Of a stretch of 64,000 bases of DNA, positions 24,205 to 32,510 are shown one piece after another; position 1 is the stretch's first letter; every line of letters begins with the position of its first letter. The stretch is from JALZOC01 sp035758845. Lineage in GTDB: Bacteria; Acidobacteriota; Vicinamibacteria; Vicinamibacterales; 2-12-FULL-66-21. The notes beneath the pieces were generated by a model. It searched no databases. It was not told where the DNA came from and saw only the letters and a program-made list of their open reading frames with translations. Location: assembly GCA_035758845.1 (NCBI GenBank), contig DASTVZ010000021.1, positions 26,108 to 90,107 on the forward strand. The letters are read 5' to 3'. The position numbers were made by a program, and so were the translations under genes.

Positions 24205-26913
24205 ATGTCAGAGCCATCGACTGCGACTGCTGCCTCGTTGTCCGCCTCGGGATACGAAGACGGTCTCGGTCGTCGCTCGCTCGAGATCGACCGTGAATCC
24301 GGAGCGATGCTCGAGCGGCTGCACCTGCGGCCGGAACTCGGGGCGTTTGAAGCGTTCCTTCGTGAACGAGTCGCCTTCACGACCTCGTTTGACGACGATC
24401 GATTTGCCAAAGTCAAAGGGATCGAGCGCGATCCGCGCAGTGGACTGACCATAATTTCACAGTTCGTCGCTGGCACCCGGTTATCGGATTTGTTGGAGGC
24501 GGCAACCGGGCTTCCGGCGGACGAAGCGACCTGCCCGAGCGTCGATGCGGCGCTCGGATTCCTGCTGGAAATCCTCCCCGCCCTGGGCTCGCTGCATGAA
24601 CACGGTGGCCACGCCCACGGCACGCTCGCGACCGGCCGTGTCGTCCTCACGCCCGCCAGTCAGGTCGTCGTGCTTGACTGGCTGTATGGCCCGACCATCC
24701 AGCGTCTACAGTTCAACAAACGACGGCTGTGGTCTGAGTTCGGAGTCGCGGCTCCTCTTGCCGCGGGACCGCTGAAGCTGGACATCCCGGGCGATGTCTC
24801 GCAGGCATCGCTGATGGCGATGATGATCGTGCTCTGTAGACCGCTTCGCGAAAACGAATATCCCGACGCACTCGGCACCCTGGTCAGTGAAGTGATCGAG
24901 ATCGCACAGATTCGAGGGAGCAGCGCCTTCGGAGCGGCACTCCAGGCGTTTCTCGAACGAACGCTGCCTCTCGCCAGTCGAACGCCGCACGCAAACGCGG
25001 CCGAAGCAGCAGCCGAAGTCCGGCACATCGCGCGTGAAATCGGTGTTAGTCGCTGTCGAACAGCATTGACGGCATTCGTCGACGACATGAATCGTGTGCT
25101 TGCGGAGGAACGCGCGCAGGCAGAACGTGAGTCCCAGGAGTCGGACCTTCTCGGGATTGACGCCGCGGTTGATGAACTGACGGCCGCGATGATTCCCGAT
25201 CTCTCGAGCCCGCAAGAAGACTACGGTATCGCGGATTCCTCCAATGCGATCGAGTCTGCGCTCGAGTCTGCTCCTGTGTCCTTCGATGAATTCGATCCAT
25301 CGATTGGCGCGGACCTGTTCGAAGATCCACCCACGGTTGCGGCGGAAACAGATCGCGACCCGGTGCCGGAGCTCTCGCCGTCGTTCGAATACGCTCAACC
25401 AGTCGAGATCGAGTCGGCATCGGCGGCTCTCACCCCGGTTGTTGTCGAGAGAATCGTTCCTCCTGAACCATCTCATCGCGCGGAACCCGAGCCGATCTGG
25501 CCCCCCGTCGCCATCGAACCAGAGCCTGTGGTCGTGCCGATGCCTGTCCCGGCTGCGCCGCCATCGTTGCCGGCGCCGCAGCCGCTGCTCGAGACGGCCA
25601 AACCCGAGGCGGCAAGTACCCCAACCACTCACGTCGAGGCCGCCGTGCCCGTGGTGCGGGAACCTGTGCCGGCCAGTGTTGCGCCGGCCGCCGCGGCACC
25701 AGCGCCAGTGCCAACACCACCACCTGCGCCGGCGCCTCAGCCCGCCGCCGAGCAGACGAAGGCACAATCAAAGCGGAAGAAGCGGAGCAAAGGTCGTCGC
25801 GACAAGCTACGCTCGAATGCGGCGCCGCCCCCGCCGAAGCCGGCACCCGCGCCACCCGCACCGCCGCCCGCTCCGCCGGTCGCGATCCCGATGCCGACGT
25901 TCAATCCGCTGCCTGATCCGTTCAGGAACGCGCCGGCAGCTATCCCTGTCGCCCGGCAACAACCGGTGCCACCGAGCCCGCCTGCCCCGCTCCGATTGAA
26001 GTCCGATGCACCGGCGAATGCGCCAATACGCTTGAAGTCCGATTCAGCGTCAACCTTTAATCCCGCGCCTCCGCGAATGGAGCGGCGCGAGTCACCCACC
26101 TTTGGCGTGCCTTCGTTCGGGTACGGGCAATCCGAAGCACCGAGCAACTTCCCGTGGCGCCTTGCTGCGGTCGCGATTGTTGGCGTCATCGCGCTCATTG
26201 GCGTTGGCCGCTACTATCTTGCGAACCAGAAGGAACCGACCGAAGCCGTCGAAACTGCACCCGCCAAGGAACCGGCCGCGCCGGAAAAAGTCGACGCCGG
26301 CAAACCAGGTACGGTGGCGATCACGACGCAGCCCGCTGGAGCGCACGTGTTCCTGGATGGAAAACCGGTGGGCGACTCTCCGGTCACGTTACAAAACGTG
26401 CCCGCTGGCAAGCACACGTTGACGTTTGTGACCTCCAGTGGAACCGTCAAGAAGCCAATCCGCGTTGAAGCGGGCAAGGGTTTGTCGCTCGAAGTGCCGA
26501 TCTATTCAGGCTGGCTCGCGGTGTTCTCACCGGTGACGCTCGATATCGCGGAGAACGGCAAATCGATTGGGACGACCGAACAAGGGCGTCTCATGCTCTC
26601 ACCGGGCCGCCATACGCTGACGTTCAGCAACCGGGATATGGGCTACAAAACAACACAGGCGGTCGACGTGGAACCGGGTGAAGAGTCGTCGGTCACGATA
26701 CCCGCAACCGGTGAACTGAACGCGAATGCAACGCCATGGGCGGAAGTGTGGATGAACGGCAAGAAGGTGGGTGAAACGCCGGTCGCGGCTCTTCGTGTTC
26801 CGCTCGGGACGCACGAAGTCGTCTTCAAGAATCCGACGTTCCCCGACCGTCAGGTCACCGTGACGGTGAGAGCGACGGCGCCCGCTATCGCCTTCGTGGA
26901 TTTTACGAAGTAA
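24205..26913 (+). CDS. Transmembrane pseudokinase with three PEGA domains
   Basis: A protein of about 902 residues from ATG 24205. Residues 55-300 follow the layout of a Ser/Thr kinase C-lobe, but the catalytic HRD position reads HGT (HAHGTLATGRVVL) and the DFG position reads LDW, and no VAIK-type lysine is evident, so it is probably inactive. Residues 300-640 are an acidic then Pro/Ala-rich linker with a basic patch (KRKKRSKGRRDK). A membrane helix lies near 650-670 (WRLAAVAIVGVIALIGVG). Three PEGA-like beta domains follow: GTVAITTQPAGAHVFLDGKPVG (about 702), SGWLAVFSPVTLDIAENGKSIG (about 768) and a third (about 835). The likely topology is cytoplasmic pseudokinase with extracytoplasmic PEGA domains. 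The function is unknown; a sensory or scaffold role is inferred. Confidence 0.82.
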   Translation: MSEPSTATAASLSASGYEDGLGRRSLEIDRESGAMLERLHLRPELGAFEAFLRERVAFTTSFDDDRFAKVKGIERDPRSGLTIISQFVAGTRLSDLLEAATGLPADEATCPSVDAALGFLLEILPALGSLHEHGGHAHGTLATGRVVLTPASQVVVLDWLYGPTIQRLQFNKRRLWSEFGVAAPLAAGPLKLDIPGDVSQASLMAMMIVLCRPLRENEYPDALGTLVSEVIEIAQIRGSSAFGAALQAFLERTLPLASRTPHANAAEAAAEVRHIAREIGVSRCRTALTAFVDDMNRVLAEERAQAERESQESDLLGIDAAVDELTAAMIPDLSSPQEDYGIADSSNAIESALESAPVSFDEFDPSIGADLFEDPPTVAAETDRDPVPELSPSFEYAQPVEIESASAALTPVVVERIVPPEPSHRAEPEPIWPPVAIEPEPVVVPMPVPAAPPSLPAPQPLLETAKPEAASTPTTHVEAAVPVVREPVPASVAPAAAAPAPVPTPPPAPAPQPAAEQTKAQSKRKKRSKGRRDKLRSNAAPPPPKPAPAPPAPPPAPPVAIPMPTFNPLPDPFRNAPAAIPVARQQPVPPSPPAPLRLKSDAPANAPIRLKSDSASTFNPAPPRMERRESPTFGVPSFGYGQSEAPSNFPWRLAAVAIVGVIALIGVGRYYLANQKEPTEAVETAPAKEPAAPEKVDAGKPGTVAITTQPAGAHVFLDGKPVGDSPVTLQNVPAGKHTLTFVTSSGTVKKPIRVEAGKGLSLEVPIYSGWLAVFSPVTLDIAENGKSIGTTEQGRLMLSPGRHTLTFSNRDMGYKTTQAVDVEPGEESSVTIPATGELNANATPWAEVWMNGKKVGETPVAALRVPLGTHEVVFKNPTFPDRQVTVTVRATAPAIAFVDFTK

Positions 26914-27216
26914 AGCTTCCCGCTGCCGGCTTCCAGCTTAGTTCGATTTCCACTGCACGAGAGCGCCGGATCCCGGATCCCGGAACAACGGATCCCGACG
27001 TTCATTCGATCGCGAGGCGAATGCCAACCTTCGGTTGTGAAACCCCATTTCGAAAGCGTAATTCCCCGTGCAACTTCGACGCCGCTATCGGCCGATCAAA
27101 TCCTCGAACAAATCAACGGCTTCCGATTCTGCGCAGGTTTTCATGTAGGTCAAGAGCCCGTGCACATGGCATTGCCCTTGCCACTCGGCGGCCATCGGTG
27201 TTCTGAAAGGTGACTT
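26914..27216. other. Intergenic region with heptad traces
   Basis: The first 85 bp carry degenerate heptads: GCTTCCC, GCTGCCG, GCTTCCA (26915-26941), then CGGATCC, CGGATCC and CGGATCC around a CGGAACAA (26967-26998). The rest has no recognised feature. A 36-residue minus-strand frame beginning near 27195 (MAAEWQGQCHVHGLLTYMK) reads plausibly but has no ribosome binding site and is only 21 bp from the start of the divergent small gene, so it is not called. Confidence 0.5.
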
Positions 27217-27378
27217 ATGTGGAGCTGGATCTATTGTTACGTGACCGGGCACGACTACACCGTCTCGTGCGATAGCGGCGCGATGTTTCTGCGCTGCATC
27301 GTCTGCGGCCGGCGTTCGCAGGGGTGGATCGTGCATGCGAACGCGGATCACGCGCACTCGCATTCGACCAGAGTGTAG
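27217..27378 (+). CDS. 53-residue zinc-ribbon-like small protein
   Basis: ATG 27217 follows AAAGGTGA at good spacing, and 54 codons run to TAG. The product MWSWIYCYVTGHDYTVSC continues to FLRCIVCGRRSQGW and a His-rich end (HANADHAHSHS). The cysteines (C7, C18, C27, C30) and many histidines suggest a single metal-binding knuckle with CxxC, and the aromatic N-terminus may pack against it. I recall similar short proteins in acidobacterial genomes but cannot name a family. It stands alone, about 140 bp before the PolX-like gene. The ribosome binding site, metal-ligand pattern and clean frame support it. Confidence 0.6.
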   Translation: MWSWIYCYVTGHDYTVSCDSGAMFLRCIVCGRRSQGWIVHANADHAHSHSTRV

Positions 27379-27518
27379 GACGGCGGCCCGTGACTCCGTG
27401 GCCGGGCCAACGGTTCATTCCGTTCCCTCTCAGTCGGATCTCCCTCGCGAGTTGACACGTCGCCGAGCGGCTGACGAGAATATTCAGATGGCCGTTCCCT
27501 GTCAGGCGTAGCCGCGGA

Positions 27519-29207
27519 GTGAGCGGACCTTCGGCGATCGCACGGGCTCTCAACACGCTGGCGGACCTCGCCGACGTGCGGGGCGAGGCATCCGAGGCCG
27601 CCGACTGCCGTCAGGCTGCGTCCTTCATCGCGACTCTCACCCCCGCCGCAACCACCTCCCTCCTTCAGCGCGCCCGTCAGGATCGGTTGCACGACGACTC
27701 AGCTATCCCTCGTCGGATCCATCGCCGGATGCGCGAACTTGCGGTGGTTGGCGAGGAGCCACTCCTCGCTGCGACTCATGGAACGCTACCAGGTCTTTAC
27801 AAGTCGCTCCTCGGTCTGTCTGTTGTCGACAGCAACGAGGCGGCGCTGCTCGTAAGAGGTCTAGGAATACTCACGCTGGGAGACCTGCAGCACGCTCTCG
27901 AGATGGGACGCATCCTGCAGACGTTCGATGAGAGTCTCGATGCACGTCTTCGTCAGGCCGCTCCCGCGATCGGCAATGACACGGGGATGGTGCCGCTCGG
28001 GCGGGCTCGCGATCTGCTCGAGTCGCTCTCGGCGGCAATCACCGCAGCGTCGCCGGGGCTCGAGGCACTGACGCCATCGGGCGACGTGCGACGGTACGAA
28101 TCGCTCGTATCGGAATTGATTCTTGTCGCCCGTTCGCTCGATCCGCGGAGGGCCACCGAACAATTGTGCGCGGCCCGCGGCGTCGACGCGGTGCTTCACT
28201 GTAGTCCAAAACGAGTCGTGGTCACGACGCAAGGCTCCGAAGTCGACATCCGCGTCACAGCCATCGACGAATACGGCACGGTGCTCTTCTCGACGACCGG
28301 ATCACGCGCCCATCTTCAGGCGATGCGCGCGCGCGGTGGACATCTACAGCTCGCCGCGCGCGAAGAGGATCTCTATTCGCTTGCCGGTCTGCCCTACATT
28401 CCACCTGAGATCCGTCAGGGAACTGGTGAACTGGAAGCCGCAGCCGCGGGTACGCTTCCCCGCCTCGTCTCCACGGATCAGATCCGAGGAGACCTGCACA
28501 TGCACACCATTTACAGCGACGGCGCCGATACGCTGGATGCCATGGTCGCGGCGTGTTGCTCGCTCGGGTATGAGTACATCGCGATTACCGATCACTCGGA
28601 ACGCGCACGGTCGGCGCGCACTGTGTCGCGGCGGGACCTCTCGCGTCAGCGCGCGGAGATCGAGACCGCGCGGGAACGCTATCCGCAGATCACCATCCTT
28701 CACGGCATCGAAGTCGACATCATGGTCGACGGCGGCCTCGACTTTCCTGACCGCGTTCTCGAGTCCCTTGATATCGTCCTCGCCTCGTTGCACGAGTCCG
28801 AGCGTCACGACGGCAAGACGCTGACCAAGCGGTGCCTCAAGGCAATCTGGCATCCACTGGTCAACATCATTTCCCATCCGGCGAATCGGCTCGTCGGACG
28901 CCGCGCCGGATATCCGCTGGATTACGATGCGGTCTTTGCCGCGGCGGCGGAAACCGGAACGGCGCTTGAAGTGGACGGTGCGCCGGCACATCTCGATCTC
29001 GAAGGGGAACGCGCACGCGAGGCGATCGCGGCCGGGGTCACCCTGACGATCGACAGCGACTGCCACCGGGCGCGGTGGCTCGAGCGTCAGATGAACATGG
29101 GGGTTGGGACAGCGCGCCGCGGCTGGGTTGAGCCGCGGCATGTGCTGAATACGAGATCGATAAAGGATGTGCGCGCGTTCATCGCCGCCAAGCGACGTGG
29201 CCGTTAG
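27519..29207 (+). CDS. PolX-like PHP-domain protein with degenerate polymerase domain
   Basis: This 562-residue protein aligns along its length with PolX at 40144-41862. The N-terminal helix-hairpin-helix and polymerase-beta-like parts are present but eroded: where PolX has GSLRRG...GDLDIL, this protein reads GDVRRYESLVSELILVA (residues 187-203), losing the first two metal-binding Asp (D to E, D to I); the third survives in EVDIRV (near 240). The PHP domain from residue 324 is intact: LHMHTIYSDG, ITDHSER, GIEVDI, ASLHES, ISHPAN and DSDCHRARW supply all expected His/Asp/Glu metal ligands. It is therefore probably a Mn/Zn phosphoesterase or nuclease without polymerase activity. Start GTG 27519 is the most upstream option. 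Confidence 0.85.
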   Translation: MSGPSAIARALNTLADLADVRGEASEAADCRQAASFIATLTPAATTSLLQRARQDRLHDDSAIPRRIHRRMRELAVVGEEPLLAATHGTLPGLYKSLLGLSVVDSNEAALLVRGLGILTLGDLQHALEMGRILQTFDESLDARLRQAAPAIGNDTGMVPLGRARDLLESLSAAITAASPGLEALTPSGDVRRYESLVSELILVARSLDPRRATEQLCAARGVDAVLHCSPKRVVVTTQGSEVDIRVTAIDEYGTVLFSTTGSRAHLQAMRARGGHLQLAAREEDLYSLAGLPYIPPEIRQGTGELEAAAAGTLPRLVSTDQIRGDLHMHTIYSDGADTLDAMVAACCSLGYEYIAITDHSERARSARTVSRRDLSRQRAEIETARERYPQITILHGIEVDIMVDGGLDFPDRVLESLDIVLASLHESERHDGKTLTKRCLKAIWHPLVNIISHPANRLVGRRAGYPLDYDAVFAAAAETGTALEVDGAPAHLDLEGERAREAIAAGVTLTIDSDCHRARWLERQMNMGVGTARRGWVEPRHVLNTRSIKDVRAFIAAKRRGR

Positions 29208-29843
29208 TTACTTCTTCGCACTGTTCACCGTCAGCTTGTCGACCACCTGACTCACCCCTTCGATTGACCGCGCATCAGCGATCGCCTTCTGACGCGTGGC
29301 GTCGGTCGCGACCGTGCCAGTCAATGTCACGACGCCACCCTTGGTCGTGACGTCGATGTTCATGCCCTTCACATCGCGATCGAGAAAGTACATCGCCTGC
29401 ACTTTTGTCGTGATCCACGTATCAGAGACTTCCTTGCCCACCCGATCGGCCACAGACCTGGCGTGAGCCTTCACCTGCTCGGCATTCGTCGATTCCGAAC
29501 TCTTTTCAGGAGTATTCGAGGGCAACGGCTTTTCGGCCGGTGCGAGCGACAGTTTGTCGACGACCTGTTTTACGCCGTCGGTGGTTTTTGCCTTCGCGAC
29601 AGCCTGATTCCGTTGCGCACTACTTTGAACCGTTCCGGTCAACGTCACCACGCCGGACATTGTCTCCACCTTGATGTTGCGTCCCTTGATGTCCGGATCC
29701 ATGAAGAACTTGGCGTACACCTGGGTTGTAACCCACGCGTCGTTCACCACCGTGCCTGTATCGCGAGTGGACTGACTGAACGCGTCGGCGGGCGAGGCCA
29801 GCACAGCGGCAACTAGTGTAAGTGCGCGGATGAGCTTGGGCAT
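29208..29843 (-). CDS. Exported protein with two BON domains (OsmY-like)
   Basis: ATG 29843, nine bases after GGAGGG, gives a 211-residue protein with a signal peptide ending near ADAFSQ. Two BON domains follow, each with the conserved pattern: DAWVTTQVYAKFFMDPDIKGRNIKVETMSGVVTLTG and DTWITTKVQAMYFLDRDVKGMNIDVTTKGGVVTLTG, each ending in QVVDKL. BON domains bind phospholipid and are found in periplasmic stress proteins such as OsmY. A Ser/Glu-rich spacer of about 40 residues links them. It is convergent with the PolX-like gene and divergent from lolA. Confidence 0.9.
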   Translation of the reverse strand: MPKLIRALTLVAAVLASPADAFSQSTRDTGTVVNDAWVTTQVYAKFFMDPDIKGRNIKVETMSGVVTLTGTVQSSAQRNQAVAKAKTTDGVKQVVDKLSLAPAEKPLPSNTPEKSSESTNAEQVKAHARSVADRVGKEVSDTWITTKVQAMYFLDRDVKGMNIDVTTKGGVVTLTGTVATDATRQKAIADARSIEGVSQVVDKLTVNSAKK

Positions 29844-29955
29844 CCGAGAGTCCCTCCGATAGCCACAGTGTAGCGCAGCCATTTTGTGCAATTTCTCCGA
29901 CGGACTCCGAACCCCGCGATCTGGTAAACGGCCGTGCGCCGCGGTGCTACCATGG

Positions 29956-30639
29956 ATGAGCATTCTCAAATCTCTCATGCGTATTGCTCTCCTCGTTCAG
30001 ACCGTCGGTTTCAGCCTGTTGTTGACTGGGCAGGCACAAACACCTCCGCCGGCCCAGGACGTCGCTGCAGCCCTGCAGAAGAAATACGATGCGGTCCGGG
30101 ATTTCACCGCAGACTTTGTGCACGAATCTGAAGGAGGCCTGCTGGGAAAGAAACAGGTCGAACGCGGCCTCGTGCAGGTGAAGAAGCCGGGAAAGATGCG
30201 CTGGGACTACAAGTCTCCAGAGCAAAAGCTGTTTTTGTCGGACGGCCGCCGAATCTATCTGCACGTGCCAGCCGACAATCAGGTCATTATCAGTCCCGTC
30301 CCCGAACAGGATCAGGCAACGACGGCCGTCCTGTTCCTGGTCGGCAAGGGGAACCTGACGCGCGATTTCACGGTGAGCTACGTCGATGGCGGGGGGCCCG
30401 ACACCTATGCTCTGCGCCTCCAGCCGAAGCTCCCCGAACGGGATTACGATTGGCTGCAACTGGTCGTCGATCGGCAGACATTGCAGATCCGATCGCTGAC
30501 CGCGGCGGACAGTCAGGGCGGGCGGTCGACGTTCCAGTTCTCGAATTTCAAGGAAAACAGCGGTTTGTCCGATAAGACGTTCACGTTCAAGATCCCGCGT
30601 GGAGCAGAAGTCACCAACAATGGCGCACCATCGCGTTGA
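29956..30639 (+). CDS. lolA: LolA-like outer-membrane lipoprotein carrier
   Basis: LolA ferries lipoproteins across the periplasm to the outer membrane. After a signal sequence (IALLVQTVGFSLLLTGQAQ), the 227-residue product shows LolA features: LQKKYDAVRDFTADFVHES, GLVQVKKPGKMRWDYKSPEQKLFLSDGRRIYLHVP and the C-terminal QFSNFKENSGLSDKTFTFKIPRGAEV. ATG 29956 is chosen; ATG 29977 is also possible. Its last 20 bases overlap the start of a secretin gene, so lolA and that secretin probably share a transcript. This fits, because the secretin carries a lipobox and would need the Lol route. Confidence 0.9.
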   Translation: MSILKSLMRIALLVQTVGFSLLLTGQAQTPPPAQDVAAALQKKYDAVRDFTADFVHESEGGLLGKKQVERGLVQVKKPGKMRWDYKSPEQKLFLSDGRRIYLHVPADNQVIISPVPEQDQATTAVLFLVGKGNLTRDFTVSYVDGGGPDTYALRLQPKLPERDYDWLQLVVDRQTLQIRSLTAADSQGGRSTFQFSNFKENSGLSDKTFTFKIPRGAEVTNNGAPSR

Positions 30640-32482
30640 GGCGGTCCGTCTCCGAACGGCTGTCGTCTGCCTTGTGTCGGCGCTGCTGGCCGGCTGCGCG
30701 ACCACCTCGTCATATACCCTCGGACAGCGCGCCGAGCGTGAACAAGATTACGACCGTGCGGTGGTCGAGTACACGAAGGCGGTTCGAGCGAAGCCTAACG
30801 ACCGCAACGCGCACCTTGCGCTCGACCGCGCACGCCTGCGTGCGGGCCAAGAGCATTTTTTTCGCGGACGACGGCTTGCTGCGACGGAGCGGTACGAGGA
30901 TGCGTTGATCGAGTTACAGGTTGCGTCGGAGCTCAACCCGACTTCGGGCGAGGTCGACGCGGCACTGCGAGACGTGCGAGCGAAGGTGCGGGCCAAGCTG
31001 GCGGTGTCGCGAGAAGGAAAAACCGAGCTCCAGTCTCTCATCGAGCGGACACGCACGCTCGCCCCGCCCGGACTCGATCTCCCCACCGACGTCAAGCTGC
31101 CAGACTCACTCTTGTTTACCAGTGCAAGCAGCCGAATGGTATTCATGGCGCTTGCCCGCTTCGCCAATCTCAGCGTCGTCTTCGATCCGGCGTTTCGGGA
31201 TCAGCCGATTACAGTCGATCTGAGAAAGAACTCGCTGGAAGATGCGCTGGCGTCGTTGACCGCGAGTACCCACACGTTCTATCGAGTCACCGCTCAGCGC
31301 ACGATTACGATCGTGCCAGACACCCCAGCCAAACGACGCGAGTACGAAGAGTCGGTCGTCCGGACGTTTTATTTGAGCAACGCGGACGTCAAGGAAGTGA
31401 TCGATCTGCTGCGTGTGGTCGTCGACGTGCGCCAGATTTCTCCAATCACGGCGACCAATGCGATCTCCTTGAAGGACACGCCGGAGCGGATTGCAGCAGC
31501 GGGACAACTGATCAGCGCAATCGACAAGGCGCGGCCCGAGGTGGTCATCGACGTCGAGCTGCTCGAGGTGAATCGAAACAAGCTGTCTGAGTACGGGATG
31601 CAGTTTGTGAGCGTGGGTTCTGCCGGAGTCAATGGGTCAGTCCAGCTTCCGGCAGATTTGACACTGCAAACGCTCACCAACTTGACGCAGGCGGATGTGT
31701 TGCTGGCAGGATTTCCCGCGCTCGCCTATCGACTGCTCAAGACCGATCTCAGCACTCGCGTACTGGCGAATCCACACATCCGCACGTCCGACGGCCTCTC
31801 GGGGCAGGCGCGGTTCGGCGAGCGCGTGCCCGTGCCGACCACCGTGTTCGCGCCGATCGCTGCCGGGGGAGTCAACCAGCAGCCGATCACCTCGTTCGCC
31901 TACGAGAACATCGGCGTGAACATCGACATCACGCCCAGAACACATCACGACGACGATCTCACGTTAGCGCTCAAAGTGTCGGTGACGAGTCAGACCGGCA
32001 CTGGTTTCGGGGGGCTGCCAACCTTCGGCAATCGTGAAGTCAACACGACGATTCGACTGAAGGACGGCGAGACGAACATCCTCGCCGGGCTGATCCGTGA
32101 TGACGAACGCACCGAACTGTCAGGGACGCCGGGTTTGAGCGATCTTCCGCTCATCGGGCGTCTGTTCGCTGTTCACCACAAGGAAGCCGCCCAGACCGAC
32201 ATCATCCTCACCCTAACGCCGCACATCGTTCGGGTGCTCGACCTGACCGAGAACGACCTTCGCCCGTTCAGACTCAGTCGGGACTCGGGCAGCAGCGGCG
32301 CCGCGGAGTTGCCGACCATCCAGCTACCACCGCGCGATCGCGACGAACCACTCGCGCCTTCGCCAACCGCTCAACCGTCGCTTCCGACTCCACAGCCGCT
32401 GTTTGGATTGCCCGGGACGATCTCGCCGCTACCGGGAACGACTACGACGCCTAAGAAGCCCGGCGGCGGATCGAATCCATGA
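30620..32482 (+). CDS. Lipoprotein secretin with N-terminal TPRs (GspD/PilQ superfamily)
   Basis: From ATG 30620 the 620-residue product begins with a lipoprotein signal (lipobox LLAGC), then two TPR-like repeats (residues 25-110, DYDRAVVEYTKAVRAKPNDRN), an STN/N0 domain (FMALARFANLSVVFDPAFRDQPITVDL), an N1 domain (VVRTFYLSNADVKEVIDLLRVVVDV) and a C-terminal secretin domain (VVIDVELLEVNRNKLSEYGMQFVSVG to GLSDLPLIGRLFAVHHK). The tail is Pro/Thr-rich. It is distinct from pilQ: no AMIN domains, its own lipobox and TPRs. No other secretion-system genes lie beside it, so it is an orphan here. Outer-membrane pore formation is inferred from the family. Confidence 0.88.
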   Translation: MAHHRVEAVRLRTAVVCLVSALLAGCATTSSYTLGQRAEREQDYDRAVVEYTKAVRAKPNDRNAHLALDRARLRAGQEHFFRGRRLAATERYEDALIELQVASELNPTSGEVDAALRDVRAKVRAKLAVSREGKTELQSLIERTRTLAPPGLDLPTDVKLPDSLLFTSASSRMVFMALARFANLSVVFDPAFRDQPITVDLRKNSLEDALASLTASTHTFYRVTAQRTITIVPDTPAKRREYEESVVRTFYLSNADVKEVIDLLRVVVDVRQISPITATNAISLKDTPERIAAAGQLISAIDKARPEVVIDVELLEVNRNKLSEYGMQFVSVGSAGVNGSVQLPADLTLQTLTNLTQADVLLAGFPALAYRLLKTDLSTRVLANPHIRTSDGLSGQARFGERVPVPTTVFAPIAAGGVNQQPITSFAYENIGVNIDITPRTHHDDDLTLALKVSVTSQTGTGFGGLPTFGNREVNTTIRLKDGETNILAGLIRDDERTELSGTPGLSDLPLIGRLFAVHHKEAAQTDIILTLTPHIVRVLDLTENDLRPFRLSRDSGSSGAAELPTIQLPPRDRDEPLAPSPTAQPSLPTPQPLFGLPGTISPLPGTTTTPKKPGGGSNP

Positions 32483-32501
32483 CTTCCGGCTAAGCCGGAA
32501 G
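32483..32501. terminator. Bidirectional hairpin between secretin and murA
   Basis: CTTCCGGC and GCCGGAAG form a perfect 8-bp stem with a three-base loop, starting directly after the secretin stop and nine bases from the murA stop on the other strand. Its position between convergent genes suggests a shared terminator; no long T-run is present on either side. Confidence 0.6.
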
Positions 32502-32510
32502 CGACAAAAG

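Noticed and set aside
27085..27195. Minus-strand small protein starting near 27195
   Set aside because: The sequence reads plausibly, but there is no ribosome binding site and it is head-to-head within 21 bp of a better-supported small gene.
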